Shown here one piece after another: positions 25,156 to 33,722 of a DNA stretch of 64,000 nucleotides. Position 1 is the stretch's first letter, and the number at the start of each line of letters is the position of its first letter. Source of the stretch: Cytobacillus gottheilii (GTDB lineage Bacteria > Bacillota > Bacilli > Bacillales > Cytobacillaceae); assembly GCF_900166665.1 (NCBI RefSeq), contig NZ_LT800494.1, positions 3,857,045-3,921,044 on the forward strand, in the 5' to 3' direction. Made by a program: the position numbers and the translations under genes. The notes under the pieces were generated by a model. It did no database searches. It saw only the letters and a program-made list of their open reading frames with translations, and was not told where the DNA came from.

Positions 25156-25488
25156 ATGATCGGGATAAAGGTAAAGTATTTAAGAGCAAAAAAGGGATAT
25201 TCTTTAAATGAATTAGCTGAGTTGGCTGGGGTATCCAAATCATATTTAAGCTATATTGAGCGTGGCATACAAAAAAACCCTTCGCTGCAAATCCTCGAAC
25301 GTCTGGCTGATACGCTTGATACTACGGTTGAGTCCTTATTAGATAAAGAACAGGATCTTTCTAATCTGGATGAAGAGTGGGTACTTTTAATTAGAGAAGC
25401 GATTGAAAATGGAATCACAAAAGAGGATTTTGCTTATTACTTATCTTTTATGAAGTTTAAAAATGCACAAAAGGAGGAATCGGAGTGA
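25156..25488 (+). CDS. Second SinR-type regulator, next to sortase
   Basis: The 110-residue paralog of SinR has a helix-turn-helix (LNELAELAGVSKSYLSYIER, residues 17-36) and a C-terminal SinI-like hairpin (DEEWVLLIREAIENGITKED). The latter should let it interact with SinI or SinR. AAAAGGAG precedes the ATG. Its stop overlaps the sortase start (GTGA), so the two genes form an operon, divergent from the tapA-sipW-tasA operon. It may act as an SlrR-like partner, but it is shorter than SlrR. Confidence 0.85.
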   Translation: MIGIKVKYLRAKKGYSLNELAELAGVSKSYLSYIERGIQKNPSLQILERLADTLDTTVESLLDKEQDLSNLDEEWVLLIREAIENGITKEDFAYYLSFMKFKNAQKEESE

Positions 25489-26105
25489 AAATCGGTTCGG
25501 TTCTTTTGCTTGTCAGTGCCAGTATTCTCGTTATCATGGGTGGAGGACTACTGTATAAAGGGTTCTCAGCCATTGCTGAAACGGAGTCGCAAACCGAAGA
25601 ATCTCTTGAAGAGGCATATCAAAATATTACGAAGAACACAGGAAAAGAACCATCTTATGAAGCTGATCAAATTTCACCTAAGATTCCTTCATTTCAGATC
25701 GGCGAATCTATTGGCATTCTTCAGCTTCCATCGATTGATGGTGAACTTCCTATCATTGAAGGAACAGATGAGGATGAGCTTGAAAAAGGTGTTGGTCACT
25801 TTAGCAGTACTGTTTTGCCTGGTCAGGGAGATCAAATTCTTCTATCCGGGCACCGAGATACTGTGTTTCGGCGGCTTGGTGATGTGCAGATTGGAGATCT
25901 AGTTCATGTTGTCATGCCTTATGGAAAATACACTTATAAAATGAACAAATCATACATTGTTGATGCCGATGATACAACTGTTATACGCTCTACGGCTCCA
26001 GAAGAGTTATTAACGATTTCTACTTGTTATCCTTTCTCTTTTATAGGTGATGCGCCAGATCGGTATATTCTTGAAGCTGAGTTAATTGAAGTGAATCAGT
26101 TTTGA
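25485..26105 (+). CDS. Class D sortase of the matrix locus
   Basis: The 206-residue sortase has an N-terminal membrane anchor (residues 4-24) and an extracellular sortase domain. The catalytic triad is visible as His123 (LSGHRDTVF), Cys181 (TISTCYPF) and Arg193 (DAPDRYI). The TLxTC-like motif and the SFIGDAPDRY ending fit class D. GTG start overlapping the previous stop, with GGAGGA 6 nt before. The nearest candidate substrate is the LPNTA protein at 22020-22736, transcribed divergently. Confidence 0.9.
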   Translation: MKIGSVLLLVSASILVIMGGGLLYKGFSAIAETESQTEESLEEAYQNITKNTGKEPSYEADQISPKIPSFQIGESIGILQLPSIDGELPIIEGTDEDELEKGVGHFSSTVLPGQGDQILLSGHRDTVFRRLGDVQIGDLVHVVMPYGKYTYKMNKSYIVDADDTTVIRSTAPEELLTISTCYPFSFIGDAPDRYILEAELIEVNQF

Positions 26106-26270
26106 CTTTTTGTCGAGTTTCTTAAATGCTGGTAATCTGAAAAACTCGCTAAAATGTTTGTAATTTATACGTGATAAAGGGGAAAAATGCCCTTCATTCG
26201 GCTTTTTTCGCTCTAATGGTGCAAAAACACGTTAAAAATCCTAAGAAGTTTTTCGTTCTAGTTAAGATAT

Positions 26271-26470
26271 CCGCCGTCCAGAATATATATTCGCCGTTAT
26301 CTTGATTTAATCGCCGTTATTTTCATTTATTCGCCTTAAAAATTTTTTATTCGCCGTTATTTTCATTTATTCGCCTTAAAAATTTTTTATTCGCCGTTAT
26401 TTTCATTTATTCGCCTTAAAAATTTTTTATTCGCCGTTATTTTCATTTATTCGCCGTAAAAAATTTTTAT
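26271..26470. repeat. 20-bp tandem repeat array, 10 units
   Basis: Units start every 20 bp from 26271 to 26451. From 26311 two versions alternate, TCGCCGTTATTTTCATTTAT and TCGCCTTAAAAATTTTTTAT, giving a perfect 40-bp super-repeat. The unit matches the array at 5086-5178. It sits between the sortase and psuG genes. The remaining gap (26106-26270) is AT-rich with no gene seen. Confidence 0.92.
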
Positions 26471-26521
26471 CCCCCAAACGCCACCAGCCAGCTTCATCCT
26501 CAAGCCCTCCTGCTCCAAAAC

Positions 26522-26558
26522 AAAAAAAACGCCACCAAGTCCAAACGACTCAATGGCG
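26522..26558 (-). terminator. Terminator of psuKG
   Basis: On the minus strand CGCCATTGAGTC and GGACTTGGTGGCG form a long stem with a GTTT loop, followed by TTTTTTTT. Confidence 0.92.
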
Positions 26559-26572
26559 ATCCCCAACACACC

Positions 26573-27484
26573 TTATTTTTGCAGCTTCACTGCAATTCCA
26601 GCTCCAACAACTGCATTATGCTTTACTAATGCAATATTTGCTGTCAGGCTTGTACCCTCTGTAAGCTCTTTTACTTTGCCAAGAAGGAATGGTGTTACGT
26701 TTTTACCTGCAATATTGTTTTCTTTTGCTTCTTTTAAAGCCGTTTCGATTACGTTTGTAATGAATGCTTCTTCTAGTGCGTGTTCTTCTGGGATTGGGTT
26801 TGCGATTACCACGCCTCCGTTTAGGCCCAGTTCCCATTTCGTGCGGATCAGGTCAGCGGCTGTGCTTGCATCATCTACACGGAAATTCACATCGAATTCG
26901 CTTGAGCGCGTGTAGAAGGCAGGCAATTTATCTGTCTCATAGCCAACTACTGGCACACCATTTGTTTCTAGGTATTCTAATGTTAAACCGATGTCTAGAA
27001 TGGACTTTGCTCCTGCACAGACAACCGCAACGTTTGTTTTTGCCAGCTCCTGAAGGTCAGCCGAAATATCCATTGTTGTTTCTGCTTCACGGTGAACCCC
27101 GCCAATTCCGCCTGTAACAAATACTTCAATGCCAGCAAGCTCCGCACAGATCATTGTAGCTGCTACTGTTGTTGCTCCATTTTTCTTTGTTGCAATTAAA
27201 TATGGCAGATCTCTGCGGCTTGCTTTTTCAATGTCGTTGCTCGTTGCCAAAAATTCTAATTCTTCATCTGAAATGCCGATTTTTATTTTCCCGTCTAAAA
27301 TTGCAATGGTTGCAGGAACTGCTCCACCCTGGCGGATAATATCCTCAACTTCTTTTGCCGTTTCCACGTTTTGCGGATATGGCATGCCATGAGAAATGAT
27401 TGTAGATTCTAGTGCAACGATCGCTTTTCCTGCTTTTTGGGCTTCTAGTACTTCTGCTGAGTATTCCAGGTATTTTTTTAACAT
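26573..27484 (-). CDS. psuG: Pseudouridine-5'-phosphate glycosidase PsuG
   Basis: The 303-residue enzyme splits pseudouridine 5'-phosphate into uracil and ribose 5-phosphate, breaking a C-C glycosidic bond. Family signatures are [17 protein letters not shown] (residues 23-39), the [10 protein letters not shown] segment with its catalytic-site Lys, [10 protein letters not shown] and [16 protein letters not shown] precedes the ATG. It follows the kinase gene by 17 nt, giving the psuK-psuG order. Confidence 0.95.
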   Translation of the reverse strand: MLKKYLEYSAEVLEAQKAGKAIVALESTIISHGMPYPQNVETAKEVEDIIRQGGAVPATIAILDGKIKIGISDEELEFLATSNDIEKASRRDLPYLIATKKNGATTVAATMICAELAGIEVFVTGGIGGVHREAETTMDISADLQELAKTNVAVVCAGAKSILDIGLTLEYLETNGVPVVGYETDKLPAFYTRSSEFDVNFRVDDASTAADLIRTKWELGLNGGVVIANPIPEEHALEEAFITNVIETALKEAKENNIAGKNVTPFLLGKVKELTEGTSLTANIALVKHNAVVGAGIAVKLQK

Positions 27485-27501
27485 GATGTATGATTCTCCC
27501 T

Positions 27502-28599
27502 TTAGTTAAAATTTTGTTTAAATGTGTCTTGAAGGCGTGTGTGGTTCAGCTCCGGGTTTACCGTTTCGTGTGACTGCAGTGTCAGCATGGAGCAGGCAAT
27601 TCCGATCTTACACGCATTTTCCGTGTTCAAGTCTTTTAAATCTGCAAACATAATGCCTGCCACCAATGAATCTCCCGCTCCTGTTACGTCGGCAACTTTT
27701 ACAAGAGGCGGCAATAATACGCCTGCATCCCCTTCTCTTGTAAAATAGATTAATCCCTTATCTCCACGTGTGATGACTACTTTTTCGACGCCTTTTTTGA
27801 TCAGCATTTCAGCTGATTTAAAGAAGTCGCCTTCATTATGAATCGTCATGCCAGACAATGCTTCTGCTTCATCCTTATTGGCGATCAGCCACGTTACCCC
27901 ACTTAAGTTTTCCGGCAGCTTCTTAACTTTTGGAGCTGAAACCGGCGTGATGCAAAGGCGAATTTCTTCTTCTTCACACCTTCTGATAATTTTCTCTAAT
28001 ACCTCTTTAGAAAAATTGGTATCCAGGATGACCATTTCGGCTGATGCAAAATAGCCCCATCTCTTATCAATAAAATCGTAATCAATTCCATCGTAGATCG
28101 ACATATCAGCAAGCGCAATGCTCATTTCTCCTCTTTCATCCAAAACGGCTGTATATGTTCCTGTTGTTCGATCTGTAAAAACATGTGATGGAGTGATATC
28201 CACAAAGTTCTTTGTTGAATCCAAGAGCCAGTTCCCTTCATGATCACCGCCAACTACCGTCAGTAATGAGACGTCAGAGCCAAGTCTTCCCAGGTTCTCA
28301 GCAATATTCCTTGCTACTCCGCCGCATGATTGAGCACTTTCTGCCGGATTGGATGTTCCGTATTGGAGATTTTCAATCGCCTGTATTTTTCGGTCCACGT
28401 TGGCACCGCCCACACAAAGGATATTTCTATTCTCCGGCAGCACATATGCTCTCCCCAGCAATTTGCCCTGCTTAACTAAGGAAGAAATATAACCGGCTGC
28501 TGCTGATCGTGATAAACCAGTCTTCTCGGCAATTTCATTTTGTGTCATAAACGGATCTTCTTTGATGAGCTGTAAAATGAGTGATTCTTTTTCATTCAT
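27502..28599 (-). CDS. psuK: Pseudouridine kinase PsuK with N-terminal winged helix
   Basis: The 365-residue protein has a winged-helix DNA-binding segment ([20 protein letters not shown], near residues 18-37). A PfkB-type sugar kinase domain follows (about 60-360), with the [12 protein letters not shown] signature and the catalytic [13 protein letters not shown]. It phosphorylates pseudouridine to feed PsuG, and its helix-turn-helix suggests self-regulation. The ATG at 28599 follows GGAGGTG; a 15-codon upstream extension lacks a better signal. A 14-bp palindrome lies 39-52 bp upstream. Confidence 0.93.
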   Translation of the reverse strand: MNEKESLILQLIKEDPFMTQNEIAEKTGLSRSAAAGYISSLVKQGKLLGRAYVLPENRNILCVGGANVDRKIQAIENLQYGTSNPAESAQSCGGVARNIAENLGRLGSDVSLLTVVGGDHEGNWLLDSTKNFVDITPSHVFTDRTTGTYTAVLDERGEMSIALADMSIYDGIDYDFIDKRWGYFASAEMVILDTNFSKEVLEKIIRRCEEEEIRLCITPVSAPKVKKLPENLSGVTWLIANKDEAEALSGMTIHNEGDFFKSAEMLIKKGVEKVVITRGDKGLIYFTREGDAGVLLPPLVKVADVTGAGDSLVAGIMFADLKDLNTENACKIGIACSMLTLQSHETVNPELNHTRLQDTFKQNFN

Positions 28600-28637
28600 A
28601 CCATCACCTCCACCTCGGTAAACTTTTGTCTTAATTA

Positions 28638-28651
28638 TAAACATATGTTTA
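28638..28651. promoter_or_regulatory. Palindrome TAAACATATGTTTA upstream of psuK
   Basis: A perfect 14-bp palindrome in the psuK promoter region, a candidate operator for the winged helix fused to PsuK. Confidence 0.4.
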
Positions 28652-28700
28652 AATGTAGTGCAAGCTAAATCTCTATAGACATTTATGAACTTTAGGTATA

Positions 28701-28718
28701 TAGTTACCTAGGTAACTA
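28701..28718. promoter_or_regulatory. Palindromic operator of the MarR-type gene
   Basis: TAGTTACCTAGGTAACTA is a perfect 18-bp palindrome 20 bp before the MarR start codon, the usual place and symmetry of a MarR autoregulatory site. Confidence 0.6.
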
Positions 28719-28737
28719 TTTTGCAGAGGGTGAACAG

Positions 28738-29154
28738 ATGGACAACAGCAGTGAACTTTTTCATGGAATAAATCAATTTTCACGCCATTTTTCTAAGCTT
28801 CTAAATGAACGATTAGTTCCTCTAGGACTGTATTCTTCCCAATGGAGTATTATTTATCTCCTGCACACAAAAGGACCTCAAACACAAAAAGAAATCGCAG
28901 CCTATTTAGCGATTGAAGCTCCTTCTATTACAAGAGCAGTCGCTAGATTAGAGAAGGCAGGCTTTATTGAAAAAGCACAAGGAATAGATAAACGCGAAAA
29001 AAGAATTATGCTTTCAGCTGAGGCGATTGCTAAATTTCCAATCTGGCTTGAGGAGATCAAGGCTTGTGAACAGCACGTTTTATCCCATTTAACTGAAGAT
29101 GAGTTTCAAACTGTGCTGAACATTGTCCATAAAATGAACAGCACTTTACTGTAA
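28738..29154 (+). CDS. MarR-family transcriptional regulator
   Basis: The 138-residue protein has the MarR winged helix (TQKEIAAYLAIEAPSITRAV followed by LEKAGFIEKAQGIDKREKRI, about residues 44-83). It probably represses itself and the MFS gene that begins 17 nt downstream, and releases DNA when it binds a ligand. GAGGG precedes the ATG. The pair resembles ywoH-ywoG of B. subtilis by content; orthology was not tested. Confidence 0.9.
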   Translation: MDNSSELFHGINQFSRHFSKLLNERLVPLGLYSSQWSIIYLLHTKGPQTQKEIAAYLAIEAPSITRAVARLEKAGFIEKAQGIDKREKRIMLSAEAIAKFPIWLEEIKACEQHVLSHLTEDEFQTVLNIVHKMNSTLL

Positions 29155-29170
29155 GAAAAAGGAGGACATC

Positions 29171-30358
29171 ATGAAAAAACCTTTATGGACTAAAGATTTT
29201 TTAGGCATTTCATTTATTAGTTTTTTTCTATTTATCGGGTTTTATATATTGCTGACTGCACTGCCGCTTTTTGTTTTAGATGACTTACATGGAACTGAAG
29301 CAGATGTCGGTTTAGTCACAGCTTGTTTTTTAATTTCAGCTGTACTCTGCAGGCCGTTCACTGGAAAGTGGATTAATGGAATCGGCCGCAAGAAGCTATT
29401 ATTGATTTCGTTATGTATTTTCCTAATCAGCTCTATTTTGTACTTATTAGCGGATTCCATTTCCTTTTTACTGGCACTTCGCTTTATGCATGGCATTGGA
29501 TTTGGGATTGCAACAACAGCCACCGGAACCATTGTTGCAGACGTAATTCCAGACGAACGCAAAGGCGAAGGACTTGGGTATTACGCGCTATTTATGAATA
29601 TCGCCATGGTGGCAGGACCATTTACTGGCTTAACCATTATTCGTTCCTTCTCCTTTGATGCACTTTTCATTCTTTGTGCAATCATTTCATTATTGGGTCT
29701 GCTGCTTTTATTGATTGTAAAAGTGCCAGAGAGAAAGCCGCTTCAACAGGGTAAGGAAAAATTATCTTTTGCGAGCTTTTTTGAAGCATCAGCAATTCCT
29801 GTTGCTATTGTCGGCGGGATTCTTGCATTTGCCTACTCAGGAATTCTTTCATTCATTTCCGTTTATGCGACCGAATTAGGTTTGCTGAAAGCGGCAAGTT
29901 TCTTCTTTGTCGTGTTTGCTGCGTTTATTATTCTTTCTCGTCCGTTTACAGGAAAATGGTTTGATTTATATGGCTCTCATAAAATTATTTATCCTGCCAT
30001 TGTCATTTTTGCAGTGGGAATGTTTGTTTTAAGTCAGGCTTCTGGAGCTTTTGTCTTTTTATTAGCAGGAGGATTAATTGGACTTGGCTTCGGAACTCTT
30101 TCACCAAGCTTGCAAACCATAGCCATCAATCGGGCAGCCCCTGAGAAAAGAGGCTTAGCAACCTCCACTTTCTTCACGTTTTTTGATTCAGGTTTTGGGA
30201 TTAGTTCGTATGCGCTCGGAGTCGTTGCAGCTTATATGAGCATTGGCAGTTTGTATAGTATTCTTTCAATTGTCATTCTGCTAACGATAATTCCTTATTA
30301 TTTCCTCTGTCATGCTAATAGCGGACGGCAAACGCGGCAGGCCGACATATCAGTTTGA
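29171..30358 (+). CDS. MFS efflux transporter, MarR-linked
   Basis: The 395-residue protein has 12 membrane helices of the major facilitator superfamily. The motif A loop is FTGKWINGIGRKKLLL after helix 2, repeated as FTGKWFDLYGSHKIIY in the second half, and motif C-like GPFTGL is near residue 155. Start ATG after GGAGGACATC. Co-transcription with the MarR gene suggests inducible export of a toxic compound. Confidence 0.9.
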   Translation: MKKPLWTKDFLGISFISFFLFIGFYILLTALPLFVLDDLHGTEADVGLVTACFLISAVLCRPFTGKWINGIGRKKLLLISLCIFLISSILYLLADSISFLLALRFMHGIGFGIATTATGTIVADVIPDERKGEGLGYYALFMNIAMVAGPFTGLTIIRSFSFDALFILCAIISLLGLLLLLIVKVPERKPLQQGKEKLSFASFFEASAIPVAIVGGILAFAYSGILSFISVYATELGLLKAASFFFVVFAAFIILSRPFTGKWFDLYGSHKIIYPAIVIFAVGMFVLSQASGAFVFLLAGGLIGLGFGTLSPSLQTIAINRAAPEKRGLATSTFFTFFDSGFGISSYALGVVAAYMSIGSLYSILSIVILLTIIPYYFLCHANSGRQTRQADISV

Positions 30359-30466
30359 TCTGACTAGCGTACGGTGGAGCTAAACCACTTTTCAGTGAAT
30401 CGTTTAAATAATTTTAGTAGCATGTATAAAAATTTCTTTATTTTATGGCAGCACTAATAATGAACT

Positions 30467-30538
30467 AGCTCCTTTCGTATTATAGCTCTGATTTGGTTCT
30501 GCCAAATTAACCTACGTGTTACGAAAAGGGGCTTTTTC
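30467..30538 (+). terminator. Structured element after the MFS gene
   Basis: AGCTCCTTTCGTA pairs with TACGAAAAGGGGCT and encloses a second hairpin (ATTTGG/CCAAAT); TTTTT follows. It lies 110 bp after the MFS stop and probably ends that transcript. Confidence 0.5.
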
Positions 30539-30727
30539 ATTTTTAAGCCTTTATAATACTTTAATTCGAATATTCCTAATCTTACTTTTCTTAGGTAAAC
30601 TTGGCATCGTCCTTCCCTTGAATTTCTCGTATGGGACAATTGTGCGCCGAGCCTTCACTAGAGTTTAAATATTAGGTTATTTTCGCATACCGTTTTGCTC
30701 TTAACTTACATATACAAGGATTTCCAC

Positions 30728-30990
30728 TTTAGAGTACTCGCTTTCCGGCGGGGCGGGCGCTAAGCCTCCTCGTCACTTCGCTCCTGCGGGGTCTCAGCTT
30801 CCCACTCGCCTGAGCAGGAGTCTCGCACTCTTACGTTTCAATCAACAGACAATGCACTAACCCCTCTTAGAGAATGACTTTTAAAACAATCATTCAAATA
30901 AGAGCCTAAATTTTCTATACAAAACAACAAAAAGACCCGAACAATTAGACAGATCTCACTTAAAGTTCTGCTAATGATTCGGGTCTATTT
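30728..30990 (-). repeat. Long palindromic element, diverged copy E
   Basis: Contains ACTCGCTTTCCGGCGGGG, GCTCCTGCGGGGTCTCAGC and GCAGGAGTCTCGCAC, then the terminator-like CCGAACAATTAG hairpin. It shares blocks with the other copies but lacks the GGCTGGGACA ends. The remaining part of the 30359-31004 gap shows no gene. Confidence 0.6.
30921..30986 (-). terminator. Terminator of motAB
   Basis: AGACCCGAA pairs with TTCGGGTCT, with ATTAG/CTAAT inside; on the minus strand TTTTTGTTGTTTTG follows. It lies 19 nt after the motB stop. Confidence 0.8.
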
Positions 30991-31004
30991 ATTTCCTGGA
31001 ATAC

Positions 31005-31829
31005 TCATGTTCCAGACTCTGCTGTTCTCGGCAAAATTAAGATTTCGACTCTGCGGTTCTTGGCTCGTCCGTCTGCTGTGTCGTTTGCTGCAGCAGGCTG
31101 GAATTCTCCAAAGCCTTTGGCACTAAACTTGCCTGGGTCGAGTTTATTATTTTCTAAAATAAGTTTCATAAAGTTAACGGCACGCATTACGCTAAGTTCC
31201 CAGTTCGATGAAAATCGCGCATTACTGATGGGGACATTATCCGTATGACCGCTAATCATAATATTTCTTGGCGGATCCATTACGAGCAGATCAGATATTT
31301 CTCCGGCCACATCATAATCCTCTCTTCTGACGTCCGCACTTCCCGACTGAAACAATACGTTATCACGAATCGTAACAAGCAATCCCTCTGTTGTTAAGGA
31401 TGTTTCAAGTTTATCTGTTAAATCATTATTTGTAATATACGAGTTCACTTTTTCTTGAAGAGATGATAGTGCTTCTTGGTCCGCTTGTTTTCTCAGTTCT
31501 TCATTAGCCAGCTGTTCAAGTGCCGCTTGTGCCTCTTGATCCTGCTGTTCCTGTTCTTGCCCACTTTCCGGCAGATTATCTTTGCTCACATCAGTGGCTT
31601 CTCTTTGTCCTTCAGGTATGGGGCTGGGAAATTCCATAACCCCTGTTCCTCCGGTAAACACATCATTAAACGATTTTGAAAGCTTTTGAAATTTTTCAGC
31701 ATCGACAGAGCTCATTGCAAATAGAACGATAAACAGCGCAACAAGCAGTGTTAATAAATCCGCATAAGGCAATAACCAAGATTCATCTACATGTTCTTCA
31801 TGATGCTCTTTCTTTTTTCTTTTACTCAT
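31005..31829 (-). CDS. motB: Flagellar stator protein MotB
   Basis: The 274-residue protein has a basic N-terminus and one membrane helix with the proton-conducting aspartate in PYADLLTLL (Asp24), then a Gln/Glu-rich linker. An OmpA/MotB peptidoglycan-binding domain follows (about 150-270), with ISGHTDNVPI and KNRRVEILI. It anchors the stator to the cell wall. The start ATG overlaps the motA stop by 8 nt. Valine/leucine residues around Asp24 suggest proton rather than sodium use, which is inferred. Confidence 0.95.
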   Translation of the reverse strand: MSKRKKKEHHEEHVDESWLLPYADLLTLLVALFIVLFAMSSVDAEKFQKLSKSFNDVFTGGTGVMEFPSPIPEGQREATDVSKDNLPESGQEQEQQDQEAQAALEQLANEELRKQADQEALSSLQEKVNSYITNNDLTDKLETSLTTEGLLVTIRDNVLFQSGSADVRREDYDVAGEISDLLVMDPPRNIMISGHTDNVPISNARFSSNWELSVMRAVNFMKLILENNKLDPGKFSAKGFGEFQPAAANDTADGRAKNRRVEILILPRTAESGT

Positions 31830-32616
31830 TTGCAGTCACACTGCCTTCATCGAGGATTCTTTTCCTCTCACCAGCAGGAAGATAGGAAGCAAGCTTCTGC
31901 TCAATCACACGTGGAGCTTCTCCTTCCAGTATTGACAAAATCCCTTCAATCATCATATATTTTTGCTTTGCTTCCAGCTTTGATTTACGTTTTAATTTGT
32001 TTGCAAATGGGTGCCATAATACATATCCAGTGAAAATCCCCAATAGTGTTGCAACGAATGCAGCACTGATTGCGTGGCCTAGTGAATCTGTATCACTCAT
32101 ATTTCCAAGTGCTGCAATTAATCCGATAACTGCTCCAAGTACCCCGAGTGTAGGAGCATACGTACCAGCCTGTGTGAAAATTTGTGCTCCGGCCTGATGT
32201 CTTTCTTCCATCGCTTCCACTTCTTCACTTAATACATCCCGAATATAGTCTGCACTTTGACCATCAACAGCTAAAGAAAGACCGTTTTTTAAGAATTCAT
32301 TGTCTACTTCATTCGTTTTTGTCTCAAGTGCAAGCAAGCCTTCTTTTCTAGCCAGCTGAGCCCATTCAGAAAACATTTTAATTAATTCAGCTTGGTCAAT
32401 TGCCTTTTCTTCTTTAAAGATCACTCCGAATAATTTGGGAATTTTTTTCACTTCACTTGTCGGAAATGCAATGACCACAGAAGCGACTGTTCCAAGCATA
32501 ATAATTAATAAAGCAGCTGGATTGGCGAGAACGCCTGGGCTTACGCCTTTGAACACCATCCCAATACCAACCGCGACTAACCCTAAAATTAATCCAATAA
32601 TTGTTGTTTTATCCAT
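31822..32616 (-). CDS. motA: Flagellar stator protein MotA
   Basis: The 264-residue protein has four membrane helices and the MotA/TolQ/ExbB signature TYAPTLGVLGAVIGLI. The cytoplasmic loop with charged residues (about 60-150) contacts the rotor. The ATG at 32616 follows AGGTG and yields MDKTTIIG as in B. subtilis; the in-frame GTG nine bases upstream is less well placed. Forms the motA-motB operon. Confidence 0.95.
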   Translation of the reverse strand: MDKTTIIGLILGLVAVGIGMVFKGVSPGVLANPAALLIIMLGTVASVVIAFPTSEVKKIPKLFGVIFKEEKAIDQAELIKMFSEWAQLARKEGLLALETKTNEVDNEFLKNGLSLAVDGQSADYIRDVLSEEVEAMEERHQAGAQIFTQAGTYAPTLGVLGAVIGLIAALGNMSDTDSLGHAISAAFVATLLGIFTGYVLWHPFANKLKRKSKLEAKQKYMMIEGILSILEGEAPRVIEQKLASYLPAGERKRILDEGSVTANE

Positions 32617-32716
32617 ATGTGCCACACCTATTCATTAGATTCTCTGTTAACATGACTTTCAACCTAGTAAACTCCCATTATCGGTAAAATATCCAGTCAT
32701 ACTCCCTATACTATCT

Positions 32717-32743
32717 ATTTCGACATTTTTCTATTTTCCTTTA
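32717..32743 (-). promoter_or_regulatory. Possible SigD promoter of motAB
   Basis: On the minus strand TAAA (32743-32740), 15 nt, then GTCGAAAT, matching 5 of 8 positions of the SigD -10 consensus GCCGATAA. B. subtilis motAB uses SigD. Confidence 0.45.
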
Positions 32744-32837
32744 GCAAATTAGTGCATGTTATAGAAATTTATTTATCTTAAGTGATGGAACATAAAGCTT
32801 TGATGCTTTAGTATAAATATGGAAAGGATGTGTGCTT

Positions 32838-32999
32838 ATGAGCCCTATTGATGCTTTATTAAATCTAATATTATTTGTCATCATCATTTATTTAATTTCA
32901 AGAGCTGCGCATCATTTTACACATACCAAAAGAAAGCTCCATGAACTGGAACAGAAATTAGATGATGTATTAAAACGATTGGATGGAAAAGATTTATAG
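32838..32999 (+). CDS. Small membrane protein with coiled coil (DUF4083-like)
   Basis: This 53-residue frame has a hydrophobic helix (residues 7-20, LLNLILFVIIIYLI) and then a charged amphipathic helix with heptad spacing (KLHELEQKLDDVLKRLD). AAAGGATGTGTGCTT precedes the ATG. The layout resembles DUF4083 proteins. Its TAG stop is part of the ribosome binding site (TAGGAGG) of the next gene, so the two are co-translated. Confidence 0.7.
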   Translation: MSPIDALLNLILFVIIIYLISRAAHHFTHTKRKLHELEQKLDDVLKRLDGKDL

Positions 33000-33010
33000 G
33001 AGGTTGAAAA

Positions 33011-33721
33011 ATGATTTTACATACAACCATTTCAGGTGATGGTGAGCCCATTTTACTTATACATTCTGGCGGGATGACAAGTGTGAGTGAGTATCAGGAG
33101 CAGAGTGAATATTTTTCTGAAGAAAACTATAAAGTCATTAGACCAGATTTAAGAGGACACGGTAAATCTGTAGGAACACTGGAGAATTTTTTTAGCGCTT
33201 GTGTGAAAGATCTATACGATACATTAAACCATTTACAGATTAAACAGTGCCATATTGCCGGAGTTTCTGTAGGCGGTATTGTTTCCCTCATGTTTGCCAA
33301 GGAATATCCTGGTATGGTCAAATCACTCTGTTTTTCTGGAGTATTTCCAGTAAAGCCTGAAAATTGGGCTGAGTCATCGCTTGAAGAGGCAGAACATTAT
33401 GAAGACTTATTTAATAATAATGAAGCTGTTGCTTATTTAAATGAGATCCACGGAGAGAATGATTGGAAATCACTTCTTAGTTTTATGGCAGAGGAGGATT
33501 TTTATCCATTTGAACATACAGGTGATGTATCTGCATTGCAAGTGCCGACCCTTTACGCAGTAGGAGAACAGCAAGAACAAGAGATATCCGCTGCTATAAC
33601 TTACAAACAATTAAATCCAAATATACATATTAGCGTAATCCCATTTTCTGGTCATTTGGTGCATCGGGAGCAGCCTGACTTATATTCCCAAGTACTACAT
33701 GCATTCATTAGAAATTCTTAA
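33011..33721 (+). CDS. Alpha/beta-hydrolase
   Basis: The 236-residue protein has the hydrolase fold with the HSGG oxyanion segment near residue 18, the nucleophile elbow GVSVGG (Ser near residue 87) and the C-terminal catalytic His in FSGHLVHRE. The acidic member is probably in AVGEQQEQE. Substrate unknown. GGAGG lies 7 nt before the ATG. Element B, including a terminator, starts 2 nt after the stop codon. Confidence 0.88.
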   Translation: MILHTTISGDGEPILLIHSGGMTSVSEYQEQSEYFSEENYKVIRPDLRGHGKSVGTLENFFSACVKDLYDTLNHLQIKQCHIAGVSVGGIVSLMFAKEYPGMVKSLCFSGVFPVKPENWAESSLEEAEHYEDLFNNNEAVAYLNEIHGENDWKSLLSFMAEEDFYPFEHTGDVSALQVPTLYAVGEQQEQEISAAITYKQLNPNIHISVIPFSGHLVHREQPDLYSQVLHAFIRNS

Positions 33722-33722
33722 C

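Noticed and set aside
26271..26470. CRISPR array
   Set aside because: The regular units have no unique spacers and no cas genes are near; it is a simple tandem repeat.
30454..30639. 61-codon minus-strand frame after the MFS gene
   Set aside because: It covers the structured terminator-like element and has no ribosome binding site.
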